Under the pieces are notes generated by a model. That model saw only the letters and a list, made by a program, of their open reading frames with translations. It was not told where the DNA came from and made no database searches. Position numbers and translations under genes: made by a program. This document shows, in pieces, positions 1 to 8,929 of a DNA stretch of 51,583 nt (positions are counted from its first letter, which is position 1; the number at the start of each line of letters is the position of its first letter). This stretch comes from Verrucomicrobia bacterium Tous-C9LFEB (lineage in GTDB: Bacteria; Acidobacteriota; Terriglobia; Terriglobales; Acidobacteriaceae): positions 1 through 51,583 of the forward strand of contig CAJCIP010000015.1 in NCBI GenBank assembly GCA_903970445.1, written 5' to 3'.

Positions 1-773
1 ACGAGCTGATGAAATGTAGGCACTTCTAAAACCTCTTCTTCTTGCCAGTCCGGCTAAACAAACTCCCGGAGCTATCCGATTCACTCTTTCGGACTCGGTG
101 CAGGGCAGCTCCTTCACTCTGCTCTCACGCGTTCTACAGCACACGCGAAAGGCGGAACGTGTTCTGGTTTCCCAGTGGGCTTGCACCCATGCGTCCGGCG
201 AAGTTCTGAATCCCGCACGCGGCCGTACTGCTACCAACCACGCGGCACTGCAAACTACTTGGTACAACAGCAAAACTTTGGGGCGAAATCACAGTCGACG
301 GTGACTGAAAGTCTTCGAAGCTTCTCAAAGCTCAGTTCCGTTTCGCCTGTTCCGGCCCGCATGGCCCATCCGGTTGGAAGGAGGGTGGCGCAGGCACGAT
401 ATTCAGCCGCAGACTTATCGGCACCTCAAACAAGAACGATGCACCCTGCGGAGTTTGTCTTGTATCCAGTGTAGCGAAGCCGTGTTCCCGACCGTCGCCT
501 ATGTGCCGCACCGTCAATTTCTACATACGCGACGACGCGTTCCGGATACTCGCGGAACCTACTTACTGTATCAAGTGAGTGGGGGAAAGGCAAGAAGGCA
601 GGGTGTCATTCTCCTACTGAAATTGCCATGATCGATCGGCTTCGCAGAGGGTAAGATGGCCTTCGTCGCACTGCCCGCCGCTTACCCGCAGTGAAGAGTG
701 CGTTCACCGCCTTCCGTGATTCTTCGTTCCTCGGGCCACGTACGTTCAGCTGACCCTCCAAGGAGAAAGAGTC
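1..773. other. region without a supportable gene
   Basis: I find no open reading frame here with convincing composition, start site or recognisable motif. All frames are short and overlap on both strands. On the minus strand a stretch around 600-480 reads in one frame as a plausible peptide (containing REYPERVVAYVEIDG), and after a frame change near 515-480 continues as another plausible peptide (GFATLDTRQTPQGASFLFEV) down to about 335. This could be the remnant of a decayed gene, but I cannot name a family and composition alone could give the same picture. The last 20 bases hold the ribosome binding site (AGGAG) of the next gene. Confidence 0.4.
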
Positions 774-1232
774 ATGATTCGTCAGGCAGGTGTGTTCTCG
801 ATGGCCGCCCTCACGGTTTTTCTGCTTTGCGGCGCGACGGCACCGGAGCAATGCAATACCTCGAACGAACGCATCGGACCCTCGACAGGAGAGGTTGTAG
901 GCGTCGGCGTTGCCGCAGTCGGAGTCATTGTGGTCGGTACCGTTGTGCTGGTTCACGTTCACCATGCGCACCACACCGTGAAAGGCTGCGTCTACGCCGG
1001 GCCACGCGGCTTTGAAGTCAAGACGGACGACAACAAGGTCTACGCCCTCAGCGGCGACACGCTCAAGGTCAAGCAAGGTGACCTGGTCAAGTTCCACGGC
1101 AACAAGATCAAGCGCGCCAAGAGCAGCACAGACGATCAGACATTCATGGTGGAGAAGATGAACAAAGATTACGGTCCGTGCAAACTGCCAACGCCGACAG
1201 CAGCCACGCCCGCTACTGCAGCATCACTATAG
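774..1232 (+). CDS. small exported protein of unknown function
   Basis: I do not recognise a characterised family. The 152-residue product starts with a hydrophobic stretch (residues about 7-22) that looks like a signal peptide, has a second hydrophobic, glycine/valine-rich segment (about 40-62), then a histidine-rich HVHHAHH motif. A soluble domain of about 65 residues follows, containing VKGCVY, DNKVYAL and GDLVKFHG. The layout resembles small Acidobacterial periplasmic proteins with a DUF5818-like beta domain, which often have a conserved cysteine near the domain start; that link is from memory. The tail is Ala/Thr/Pro-rich. An AGGAG ribosome binding site lies 8 bases before the ATG. It appears monocistronic, as a palindromic repeat follows. 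Confidence 0.75.
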   Translation: MIRQAGVFSMAALTVFLLCGATAPEQCNTSNERIGPSTGEVVGVGVAAVGVIVVGTVVLVHVHHAHHTVKGCVYAGPRGFEVKTDDNKVYALSGDTLKVKQGDLVKFHGNKIKRAKSSTDDQTFMVEKMNKDYGPCKLPTPTAATPATAASL

Positions 1233-1304
1233 TGACACTCAGAATTTCGAATGCGGCAATGTGCAGCGACCAATTGTTTCAGGATTCTTATTGCTATTTT
1301 GGCT

Positions 1305-1456
1305 TGTCATCTCGACCGGAGGCCGCAGGCCGGAGTGGAGAGACCCCTGTATTTCGGTTGTGGGGCCGAACTGCTTGCCTCGTCCAGCAAAATACAGGGG
1401 TCTCTCCACTACGCAGGACGATAAAACCGTCCCGCTTCGGTCGAGCTGACAGACTT
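1305..1456. repeat. REP-like long palindromic element
   Basis: A perfect 21-bp inverted repeat (1334-1354 and 1390-1410) surrounds a 35-base spacer. The flanks extend the symmetry imperfectly: GTCATCTCGACCGGAGG near 1308 pairs with CTTCGGTCGAGCTGAC near 1436. The whole unit could fold into one long stem. A half-copy with the same signature (ACAGGGG.CTCTCC then TTCGGTCGAAATGAC) lies at about 39265-39314. The element has no coding capacity and lies between two genes transcribed the same way. It may be a non-autonomous repeat or a transcript-end structure. Confidence 0.75.
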
Positions 1457-1494
1457 TGGTCGGATATGTCGATACGCGATGGTAGCCTTTTCGC

Positions 1495-3567
1495 ATGCGT
1501 GCCCTCCGCTTCACTTTGCCCGTCTTCTTCGCGTTCTCGATGTACACAGGCTCCTCTCCTGCGCCTGCCCAGCGGGCAGCCGGGCCGCGCATGCAGATGC
1601 CGGGCGGTGTGGCCATTTCACCGGACGGCACGACGGTGGCATACACGATCGGTGGCCGCGAAGGAGCGACGCTGCATGTGATGGGTGTGGCAAACCCCGA
1701 CCCCGGCAAAGATCAGATCATTGCTCCGAACGGCGCGACCAACTGCTCGAATACGTCGCCGGTATGGTCGCCTGACAGCACCACGCTGGCTTTCTCCTCC
1801 ACATGCACCAGCAAGGATGAAAAGCCGGGACAGGAACAGATCTTTCTTTGGTCGAAGGCGAGCGGCACGGTGAGGCAGTTGACGCATGTGACTGGCTTGT
1901 TCAAACAGTCCGCGTGGTCGCCAGACGGCAAGACCATCGCATTTTTGTTTGTTGAGAATGCGACGCGTTCAGCAGGGGCGCTTGATGCGATGAAGCCCTG
2001 GGCGGGCGTGATTGGCGAGGACAACCTGGAGATTCAGGGCGTGTACGGCGTGGATGTTGCTTCGGGCGGTGGCGGCTGGGTTGTCCCCGCCACGCCAAAG
2101 ATGTACACATTCGAGTTTGCCTGGGCTCCTGACTCCAAGCACGTCGCCTTCATCGGAGCCAAGGCACCTGGCGAAAACAACTGGTGGGTTGCGAATCTCT
2201 ATGTTGCAGATACACCTCACCACAGCGAGAGCGCTAGCAAAGACACTTTTGGCGAGCGTTCGGTGTCCACGGACCGATATGGGTTTCGGGTCCTCTTCGA
2301 TCCGAATGCAAGCATGACGTCCCTTCACGGCCTCCAGATCGCCGTACCTCGCTGGTCTCCCGACGGCAAGCATATCGCCTTTATCGGCGGCCTGATGTCC
2401 GATCAGGGATCGACGGGTGGCGACGTATGGGTTGTGGACGCGAAAGGTGGTGAGCCGGTCGACGTCACACCTGGCATCCACGGCACACCCTGTTACGAGA
2501 GCTGGATAAGCGACCACAGCATTAGCTTCGTAGAAGACCGCCGAGGCCACACACTCCTCAGCGCCATCAACATCAACGACAAAGCGATTGTGCCCGGAGC
2601 GCCCCTGGATCTCGGTGAAGTGACCGTCGGTGGCGGCCCAATCAAGGACGCTATCTCGGTCTCAGACCGTGTCGGCATCACGAAGGACCGCGTAGCGGCC
2701 TTCGTGATGCAAGGGCCAGCCAAAGCTGCAGAGATCTATAGCGTAACCGGGGCTTCCGCTTCCCGCCAGCTCACACACCTGAACGATGGCGCGAAGTTGA
2801 CCGCACATATCGAATCCATCGAGTGGGAGAACGAGGGCTTCCACGTGCAGGGCTGGCTCACCTATCCCACCAACTATGACTCGCACAAGAAGTATCCGAT
2901 GATTGTGACCGTTCATGGTGGCCCGTCGGCTTCGGCATTTCCGCGCGGCGCGGGTCAGTGGGCGGACCTTGGCTACTTTGAATTCCAACCGAATCCGCGC
3001 GGCTCGTTTGGACAAGGCGAGGAGTTCACTGCCGCCAATCGCAAAGACTTCGGCTATGGGGACTTTCGCGACATTTTGGCTGGCGTCGATGCCGTTGAGA
3101 AGAAGGTGTCCGTTGACGACAAGCGGCTCGGCCTGACGGGTTGGAGCTACGGCGGGTTCATGACGATGTTCGGCGTAACGCAGACGCACCGGTTCCGTGC
3201 CGCTGTGGCTGGTGCCGGTCTTAGCGACTGGCTGAGCTACTACGGTGAGAATTCCATCGATCAATGGATGATCCCGTTCTTTGGCGCCAGCGTCTATGAC
3301 GACCCAGCTGTGTACGCCAAGTCTTCTGCCATCAACTACATCAAGAACGTCACCACGCCGACTCTGGTTATCGTAGGCGACCGAGACGGCGAATGCCCAG
3401 CACCGCAAAGTTTCGAATTCTGGCACGCCCTGCGCGATCGTGGAGTGAAAACGCAGCTTGTGGTCTACCCAAACGAGGGACACGGATTCCGCGATCCGAA
3501 GCACATTGCGGACCGCAACGAGCGCGAAGTGAAGTGGTTTGCGGAGAATATGCCGGAAAGCAAGTGA
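1495..3567 (+). CDS. S9 family prolyl oligopeptidase / acylaminoacyl-peptidase
   Basis: This 690-residue secreted or periplasmic serine peptidase would cleave short peptides. It has an N-terminal signal-like segment (residues 1-25), a WD40/PD40-type beta-propeller with repeated WSPDGK/FS motifs (about 30-400), and a C-terminal alpha/beta-hydrolase domain (about 430-690). The catalytic triad is visible: Ser551 in GWSYGG, Asp631 in VGDRDGE, and His663 in NEGHGF. The length fits the S9C group. The ATG at 1495 gives a clean signal peptide, but I see no strong ribosome binding site. A palindromic element precedes it and a heptamer-repeat block follows, so it is probably transcribed alone. Confidence 0.93.
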   Translation: MRALRFTLPVFFAFSMYTGSSPAPAQRAAGPRMQMPGGVAISPDGTTVAYTIGGREGATLHVMGVANPDPGKDQIIAPNGATNCSNTSPVWSPDSTTLAFSSTCTSKDEKPGQEQIFLWSKASGTVRQLTHVTGLFKQSAWSPDGKTIAFLFVENATRSAGALDAMKPWAGVIGEDNLEIQGVYGVDVASGGGGWVVPATPKMYTFEFAWAPDSKHVAFIGAKAPGENNWWVANLYVADTPHHSESASKDTFGERSVSTDRYGFRVLFDPNASMTSLHGLQIAVPRWSPDGKHIAFIGGLMSDQGSTGGDVWVVDAKGGEPVDVTPGIHGTPCYESWISDHSISFVEDRRGHTLLSAININDKAIVPGAPLDLGEVTVGGGPIKDAISVSDRVGITKDRVAAFVMQGPAKAAEIYSVTGASASRQLTHLNDGAKLTAHIESIEWENEGFHVQGWLTYPTNYDSHKKYPMIVTVHGGPSASAFPRGAGQWADLGYFEFQPNPRGSFGQGEEFTAANRKDFGYGDFRDILAGVDAVEKKVSVDDKRLGLTGWSYGGFMTMFGVTQTHRFRAAVAGAGLSDWLSYYGENSIDQWMIPFFGASVYDDPAVYAKSSAINYIKNVTTPTLVIVGDRDGECPAPQSFEFWHALRDRGVKTQLVVYPNEGHGFRDPKHIADRNEREVKWFAENMPESK

Positions 3568-3568
3568 G

Positions 3569-3839
3569 TAGTGAATAGTGAGCAGTGAACAGTGAACAGT
3601 GAATAGGGAACAATACGACCTGTGGGCGAGCTGAATGTTCACGATGCGACGGTCTTCTTTGTTCACTGTTCACTTGTCACTGTTCACTGCCCTATAGGGA
3701 ACAAATACAACCTGTGGGCGAGCTGAATGTTCACGATGCGACGGTCTTCTTTGTTCACTGTTCACTGTTCACTGTTCACTGTTCACTTGTCACTGTTCAC
3801 TGCCTTATTAGTTCACGATTCACTGGTCACTGTTCAGTG
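3569..3839. repeat. heptamer repeat block with duplicated unit
   Basis: The region opens with AGTGAAC/AGTGAAT heptamers (3569-3605) and later carries runs of the complementary heptamer GTTCACT (about 3661-3690, 3751-3804 and on to 3839). Between them lies a unit of about 91 bases present twice, starting at 3606 and 3697, almost identical over CCTGTGGGCGAGCTGAATG and the following bases to the GTTCACT run. The second copy has more GTTCACT units than the first. Forward and reverse heptamers can pair into large hairpins. It starts one base after the peptidase stop codon and resembles short tandemly repeated repetitive sequences known from cyanobacteria. Confidence 0.85.
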
Positions 3840-3899
3840 GCCGTCTCCCCATTTGCCCCTTACTCCGTCCAACACCTAAACTGGAGTATCTAAGTTTTG

Positions 3900-3916
3900 G
3901 AACCCGAATCGGGTTC
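3900..3916 (+). promoter_or_regulatory. short hairpin upstream of lipoprotein gene
   Basis: A 7-bp perfect stem (GAACCCG with CGGGTTC, loop AAT) lies about 55 bases before the GTG start of the following gene. It has no T-tract and could be an operator, a 5'-UTR hairpin or chance. Confidence 0.25.
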
Positions 3917-3969
3917 AGACCGTCCAGCTTGGTTGTGGAAGTAGCCCGCTGTTGGACGGGGAGGTTTGA

Positions 3970-6321
3970 GTGCGTCGGTTTGTCTGTTTGGCAGTTCTTG
4001 TCTTCTTTACGGTCCCGTTCGGTGTCTCGGTCATTGGTTGCGGAAAGCAAGTCACTCCTTCGGAGTCACAGAGTGCCTGCAGCGGAAGCACGTCCACCGG
4101 CCAGATTCCAGGCCAGGTATCGAATATTGTGCTCTCACAAGCGCTGGCCAATGTGGGTGAATCGCTGAACTACGGCCAGATCGGCCAGGGGCTAAGTGCA
4201 TCCGCGTACGACTGCACGGGCGCTGCCGTCAGTGTGCCGTCATTTACGTATTCTTCCAGCGACCTGAGCATCGCAGACATCAATCCTTCCAACGGACAGG
4301 TTTGCGCTGGAACGTGGAACCGCTTTACCGGCGGCGGCGTTCCCGATTACACAATCTGTTCTCCTCCGAGCAGCGCCAACACTTCGAAATTCACTGCGTT
4401 CGTGACGGCTTCCGCACAGGGCGCGACGAGCAATATTGTTCCCATCTACGTTCATCCGGTGGTGACAGGAGTTGTGCTCGGGAATCCAACGCCTACGGCA
4501 TCCTGCGCCAGTGCTCTCAGCAGCGCGACGGGCGATCCTTCCAGCAACTGCTGTAGCTTCAACGCTCCGCTGCAGACGGGCATTTCGCCTTACGACGGGT
4601 CGTCGTGCCTTTCCCAGGGAACGTCTGGTCAGCTCACAGGCCGCGTGTATGCCAATGGTTCAAACACGCCTGCCAACAACATCACCTGCAAGGTGGGACG
4701 GCTCTCCTTTGCTGCTCAGGGTTCAAGCAATCTCTTCACAATCGATCCCTCGACCGGCGTTGTCACGGCAAATCTTCCCGGATCCACCATCATTACGGCG
4801 CAGATCGCGAACTCAGGATCGGCTAATACAACAAACCTGTTGGCTACGTGTCCACCACAGTCGATCGTGCTGACACCGACGGGGAAGACGGGGCCAAATA
4901 TCTCCGTTCTCCTCAACAATGCCCAAGCCTTTACCACTACGGTGACAGACACCAACAACAAGGTGATTACAGGATTGAACCTGGAATTTGAATCGACGAA
5001 CGCGCAAACGATTCCTACCTCGGGTGGTTCTGTAACTCCCGTTTTTCCCGGCACGGCGACGATCACTGCCGTGTGTCAGCCGCCCACCTGCAATACGGCG
5101 AACTATAGCGAGATCGGCTTGTATGGAACCGGCAAGCCGGTGACGTCGAACGGCATCACCGTGACCACGACGGGCAACAGCTCTTCCGTTCTCTACGCGG
5201 GAAGCACGTCGTCCCAGTTTCTCTACACCATCGACTTCACGACGACACAGCCATCCTCGCTGATCAAGCTGCCGTACATTCCGAATTCGATGGTGATCAC
5301 GCTGGACGGCACGGCCATCTATCTTGGCAGCGGGCAGGGTTTGATGACAGTGAGCACCGGCAGCAACGCGGTTAGTGGCACAAATTCAGCAATCACCGGC
5401 CAGGTGCTAGCCGTGTCGCCGGATGGAAGCACCCTGGTGGTGTCGGACTCTGCGCGGCAAACCACCTCTCTTGTTACCAGCTCGGGGAGCGTGACTGCGA
5501 CCTATGGCGCGGTAGGAACGTCGGCGAAGTTTTCACCTGACGGCCAGACCGTCTACATCACGGCAACCAATCAGCAGGTTCTGGTGCATTCCGCGTTTTC
5601 CGGCTGGTCAAGCCTGAGCACCGGCGGCATCAACTACAGCGATGTGACCGTTACAGTTCCACATCTCGGGGCCTATTTCGCCGGTGGTACCGACACGGAA
5701 GGCCGAACGGCTTGCGCCACAACAACGGTGAACAACACGACGGCGCCTCCGACCACGACGAACTCGTTCTATCCCGTTGCGGACACCGATGGAGCCCACA
5801 CGGACAAGTTGGTCGCAACGACGGATGGTGTTCACATTGTGGGTGCTTCCGCCACGCCAGCGGTGCTGAGCGACATCAAGCCGCAGTATCCTGCGAACGC
5901 TCTGGCATGCAGCACCTCGACAACGGGCGTTGCGTTTATGAGTTCGTTCACGCCCTACCCGCTTACTCGAATTGCTCCAACAGCGATCAATTCCGTTGTC
6001 GCTTCAACGAACTCTTCGGTTGTCTTTGTGACGTACACGGGGACGAGCGGTCTACTCCCCCTTTATGTTCCGTCAGCGGCAACTGCGCCGGGTTACGTCA
6101 CACTTTCGGGTACAGCGACCGCCCCGCTTACAGGGGTGTTCAGCACAGACAACAACACGTTCTACGTTGGGACATCAGGTGACGACAACATCCACCTGAT
6201 CTCCATCACAGGAACGACTGCGACGGACTCCAGTACGCTGGCGCCGAAGCTGCCGGATGCCAGCGGCAACATCGTGGCGCCGAACCTCATTGTGCAGCGG
6301 CCGAAGCGCGCAACGTCCTAG
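3970..6321 (+). CDS. secreted lipoprotein with Ig-like and beta-propeller regions
   Basis: The 783-residue product has a lipoprotein signal peptide ending in VIGC (Cys24), so it is probably membrane-anchored outside the cytoplasm. Residues about 40-390 are Ser/Thr/Asn-rich and look like bacterial Ig-like (BIG2-type) modules: FTYSSSDLSIADINPSNGQV and FTIDPSTGVVTA are typical. Several cysteines, including a CC pair, cluster around residues 178-240. Residues about 395-780 resemble YVTN/YncE-like beta-propeller repeats (LAVSPDGSTLVVSDS, AKFSPDGQTVYIT). Such proteins may bind surface polymers, but no enzymatic role is visible. The start is GTG with GGGGAGG upstream. A strong hairpin follows the stop. 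Confidence 0.85.
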   Translation: MRRFVCLAVLVFFTVPFGVSVIGCGKQVTPSESQSACSGSTSTGQIPGQVSNIVLSQALANVGESLNYGQIGQGLSASAYDCTGAAVSVPSFTYSSSDLSIADINPSNGQVCAGTWNRFTGGGVPDYTICSPPSSANTSKFTAFVTASAQGATSNIVPIYVHPVVTGVVLGNPTPTASCASALSSATGDPSSNCCSFNAPLQTGISPYDGSSCLSQGTSGQLTGRVYANGSNTPANNITCKVGRLSFAAQGSSNLFTIDPSTGVVTANLPGSTIITAQIANSGSANTTNLLATCPPQSIVLTPTGKTGPNISVLLNNAQAFTTTVTDTNNKVITGLNLEFESTNAQTIPTSGGSVTPVFPGTATITAVCQPPTCNTANYSEIGLYGTGKPVTSNGITVTTTGNSSSVLYAGSTSSQFLYTIDFTTTQPSSLIKLPYIPNSMVITLDGTAIYLGSGQGLMTVSTGSNAVSGTNSAITGQVLAVSPDGSTLVVSDSARQTTSLVTSSGSVTATYGAVGTSAKFSPDGQTVYITATNQQVLVHSAFSGWSSLSTGGINYSDVTVTVPHLGAYFAGGTDTEGRTACATTTVNNTTAPPTTTNSFYPVADTDGAHTDKLVATTDGVHIVGASATPAVLSDIKPQYPANALACSTSTTGVAFMSSFTPYPLTRIAPTAINSVVASTNSSVVFVTYTGTSGLLPLYVPSAATAPGYVTLSGTATAPLTGVFSTDNNTFYVGTSGDDNIHLISITGTTATDSSTLAPKLPDASGNIVAPNLIVQRPKRATS

Positions 6322-6348
6322 GCTAGCGTCTTCGTAGCGGATCAGTGT

Positions 6349-6388
6349 GGTGCGGAAGGGCCTGACTTCAGACAGGCCCTTCCGCACC
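6349..6388 (+). terminator. hairpin terminator after the lipoprotein gene
   Basis: A perfect 16-bp stem (6349-6364 with 6373-6388) and an 8-base loop lie 27 bases after the stop codon. The stem is GC-rich. There is no clear T-run, so it may act as an RNA-stabilising end rather than a classical intrinsic terminator. Confidence 0.6.
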
Positions 6389-6440
6389 TGCACCCAGTTC
6401 GCATAGGCCGCATACATGCGCGGCTGGTATATTCGCACCC

Positions 6441-6833
6441 ATGCCCAACTGGCTTCGAAGTGCCTTAAGCGTCCTGATCGGCTTTGTTGTTTTCTATACA
6501 CTGCAAGGCGCTTGCACCATGGCTGCGGCACGATTGTTTGACCGCAACTTCGACCAGCCCACGAACGGATACCTCGTCGTGGCACTTGCGTACACGTTGC
6601 TTGCAGCGCTGGCTGGCGGTTACGTTGCCGCGCGAATCGCGCACAGTGCCCCGGTCGCTCATGGTGTCGGCTTAGCCATTCTCATGCTGCCGCTCATGAT
6701 TTTGAACGTGAAGAAAGGCTTCGGCGGGCAGGAAACATGGTTCGTTGTGGTTCGTTCTTTCGCTACACCTGCCTTCGCAATTGCTGGCGCGGTGCTGGAC
6801 GCAGCTCGACACCGCAAATTGCTTTCGCGCTAA
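6441..6833 (+). CDS. small integral membrane protein, unknown function
   Basis: This 130-residue protein has about four hydrophobic helices: residues about 6-28, 45-62, 70-90 and 100-122. The segments are joined by short loops, one with DRNFDQPTNGY and one with KKGFGGQETW. I do not recognise a named family. It stands alone between two hairpin terminators, 119 bases after the lipoprotein gene, so it is likely its own transcription unit. Coding appears sound from the clean hydrophobic pattern and the ATG start. No catalytic motif is visible. Confidence 0.75.
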   Translation: MPNWLRSALSVLIGFVVFYTLQGACTMAAARLFDRNFDQPTNGYLVVALAYTLLAALAGGYVAARIAHSAPVAHGVGLAILMLPLMILNVKKGFGGQETWFVVVRSFATPAFAIAGAVLDAARHRKLLSR

Positions 6834-6834
6834 A

Positions 6835-6862
6835 GAAAGGCCGCTGCGATGAGCGGCCTTTC
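6835..6862. terminator. bidirectional terminator between convergent genes
   Basis: A perfect 11-bp stem (GAAAGGCCGCT / AGCGGCCTTTC, 6835-6845 and 6852-6862) with a 6-base loop lies between the ends of a plus-strand and a minus-strand gene. The A-rich start and T-rich end suit termination in both directions. Confidence 0.8.
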
Positions 6863-6883
6863 CTAGCTGTCCTGATTGCTGTG

Positions 6884-7630
6884 TCAGCTCGTCGCCGGCG
6901 AGTCAAAATCATCAAGCATGATGGCGTTGACGGCAGGGGTTGTTGTCACCTGCTGATCGATGAGAACGACCGTGTGCACCGTGCCTGTGCTGTAGTACTG
7001 CTGCGAACCGGACAGCAGCGTCACGGTGCTCGAGGCCGGAACCGTTCCAGCCGGAACCACTGCTATGGCGTAGGTGCCTGCGGGAACATCGATGTAGCCG
7101 CTGTTGCCTTCAAACGACACATTCGCCGCGAAAACATTTGTGGTCACCAGTGTGCTACTGCTTGGCACAAGGTACACGTCGACATTGCCAACCTTGGTTG
7201 CCCAATTGAGGATGCGGACCGCGACCTGGCCGCTCGGCGCAGGAACCGATTGATCCTGAATGATGGCTTCCTGCAGGTTCGCGGCGACATTGCCGATGAT
7301 GGCTGTGTATTGCTTCGCCGGGTACAACGTGGCTCCAGCGGAAACCAGGACCTGACGCGTACTCGCGCGGTCGGCTGTAATCGTGTATCCGGCCGGCTGC
7401 ACCGGCACATACGAACTCGCCGAACCGAAACCAACGTTATACGCGAGAGCAACACCGTTCTGATAGATGTCGATCCCGCCGGCATCGATCGAAGCGTCGA
7501 CAACCCGAAGTTGAGCAAGATTGCTGGCGTTGATCGTGATGCTTTGGCAGCCCGTCAGGCTGAGCAGCGATCCTGCCAATGCCGCAGCGGCGAGCGCGCA
7601 TCTGCCGGTTTGTCGAAAAGCCACAGCCAT
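6884..7630 (-). CDS. DUF4397 domain lipoprotein
   Basis: The product (248 residues from the ATG at 7630) starts with a lipoprotein signal ending in LTGC (Cys28). The mature part contains two DUF4397-like beta modules: one starting LRVVDASIDAGGIDIYQNG and one around VRILNWATKVGNVDVYLV. Each is followed by a G-x-Y-x-I/A pattern (PAGYTITA, PAGTYAIAV). DUF4397 proteins are extracytoplasmic with no established enzymatic role. A TTG seven codons upstream (7651) is an alternative start, but the ATG gives a more usual signal peptide. It converges on the membrane protein gene across a shared terminator. Confidence 0.88.
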   Translation of the reverse strand: MAVAFRQTGRCALAAAALAGSLLSLTGCQSITINASNLAQLRVVDASIDAGGIDIYQNGVALAYNVGFGSASSYVPVQPAGYTITADRASTRQVLVSAGATLYPAKQYTAIIGNVAANLQEAIIQDQSVPAPSGQVAVRILNWATKVGNVDVYLVPSSSTLVTTNVFAANVSFEGNSGYIDVPAGTYAIAVVPAGTVPASSTVTLLSGSQQYYSTGTVHTVVLIDQQVTTTPAVNAIMLDDFDSPATS

Positions 7631-7747
7631 TCGGAGTTGTCCATCAAGCAAGAAATGGGTTCGAGGGAGACACCACCACTGTAAACGATTGGGGCACGCG
7701 CAGGGAAACTGCCTCCGGCATGCCCCAGAGTGGTGACCTTACACCGT

Positions 7748-8059
7748 CTACTTCTGCTTCGCGATGATCATGCTGGAAACTTTGTCATAGGTCGCCTGCG
7801 GCAAAATGCCTTTGCTGACAAGCTGGTTCTTCGCTTTATAGGGGCGGCCTTTGATGATGCGTGCGGAATACGCGTCTCCGATGCCCGGGAGGGCTTTGAG
7901 CTGGTCGGCGGACGCGGAGTTGATGTCCAGCGGTGCTGAGGCAGCCGCGGGAGCCATCATCGGCTTGCACTTCTGCGCAGGTGCGACCGCGGGCATGGCG
8001 AGAGCGAACGAGGCGGCCGCGAGGGTCAGGATGGAAACAAGACGGCGAAGGGCATTCAT
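7748..8059 (-). CDS. secreted ComEA-like helix-hairpin-helix protein
   Basis: This 103-residue protein has an N-terminal signal peptide (about 1-29, ending APAQ) and a C-terminal ComEA-type HhH domain (about 44-103). The hallmark reads [20 protein letters not shown], followed by [13 protein letters not shown]. ComEA proteins bind double-stranded DNA outside the cytoplasm in competence. This one lacks a membrane anchor after signal cleavage, like the short periplasmic ComEA of Gram-negatives. The start at 8059 has AGGAGA about nine bases upstream; the frame extends back to 8146 but those residues look non-coding. No other competence gene is in the window. Confidence 0.88.
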   Translation of the reverse strand: MNALRRLVSILTLAAASFALAMPAVAPAQKCKPMMAPAAASAPLDINSASADQLKALPGIGDAYSARIIKGRPYKAKNQLVSKGILPQATYDKVSSMIIAKQK

Positions 8060-8155
8060 GGGTGGCATTCTCCTGCAGGATGTGAGGCGCTTATCGCAGC
8101 CCAGCATACACGGGCGACACGCCGCTCTGCGACAAATTTCGCTCATGCTGCCAGC

Positions 8156-8872
8156 TTAACCGCTGTGGGCGACGGCCATTCGTCCCGCGCTGGCCTCAAT
8201 TTTGGTGACGCGGCCATCGCGCATGAAAATGATGCGGTCCGCAATCTGCGCAGCTTCCGGATTGTGCGTAATCATGAGTACGGTCTGGTTCAATTCGCGG
8301 CTGGACTTATAAAGCATCTCCAAAACGGCATCGGAGTTTTGCGTGTCAAGGTTGCCGGTAGGCTCATCTGCGAGAACAATCGCCGGCTTGGTGATGAGTG
8401 CCCGGGCGATCGCCACACGTTGCTGCTCACCACCGGAAAGTTCATTTGGCCGATGGTGCAGGCGCCCGGAGATTCCGAGCAGGCCTGCCAGGTGGTCAAG
8501 CAACGAACGGTCGAGCGGCTTGCCGGTTTCCGCGATCGTGTGGGCGAGCTCGATATTGTCATAGGCAGAAATCGTTGGCAGCAGATTGAAGCGCTGGAAG
8601 ATGAACCCAATGTGCAAACGGCGCAGCTTCGTCCTCTCGGCGTCAGAGAGTCGTGAGAAATCCTGACCCTGAATGCGCAGCGTGCCGGAAGTCGGCGACG
8701 TCAGGCCGCCAAGGATGTAGAAGAGCGTCGATTTGCCGGAACCCGAAGGACCGACGATGGAAACGAACGCGCCGGTCTCGATCTCAAAGCTGACATCACG
8801 AAGGGCGGGAACTTCCAGCTTGCCGGAACGGTATGTTTTGCCGATGTGATCAGCTTGAATGATAGGGTTCAT
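8156..8872 (-). CDS. ABC transporter ATP-binding protein, LolD/MacB type
   Basis: The 238-residue ATPase would power an MacB/LolCDE-type transporter. Walker A is GPSGSGKST (residues 41-49), followed by the Q-loop in [11 protein letters not shown], the signature LSGGEQQR, Walker [13 protein letters not shown], and the H-loop in [17 protein letters not shown] and [14 protein letters not shown] are typical of this subfamily, which acts on lipoproteins, macrolides or peptides without moving them through a classical channel. No permease gene is adjacent, so its partner must lie elsewhere. ATG 8872 was preferred to TTG 8884. It is divergent from acpS with 57 bases between. Confidence 0.92.
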   Translation of the reverse strand: MNPIIQADHIGKTYRSGKLEVPALRDVSFEIETGAFVSIVGPSGSGKSTLFYILGGLTSPTSGTLRIQGQDFSRLSDAERTKLRRLHIGFIFQRFNLLPTISAYDNIELAHTIAETGKPLDRSLLDHLAGLLGISGRLHHRPNELSGGEQQRVAIARALITKPAIVLADEPTGNLDTQNSDAVLEMLYKSSRELNQTVLMITHNPEAAQIADRIIFMRDGRVTKIEASAGRMAVAHSG

Positions 8873-8929
8873 GCGCAGGGTCAAGTTTAGCGCAACGTAG
8901 CGAGCACCCGTACTATCGTGAGACGGGCA

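Noticed and set aside
2662..3666. 334-codon minus-strand frame
   Set aside because: It is antisense to the catalytic domain of the S9 peptidase.
3569..3839. CRISPR-like array
   Set aside because: The repeats are 7-base tandem units without unique spacers of constant length, and no cas gene is near.
6737..7684. 315-codon plus-strand frame
   Set aside because: It covers the DUF4397 lipoprotein gene in antisense and shows no signal or domain.
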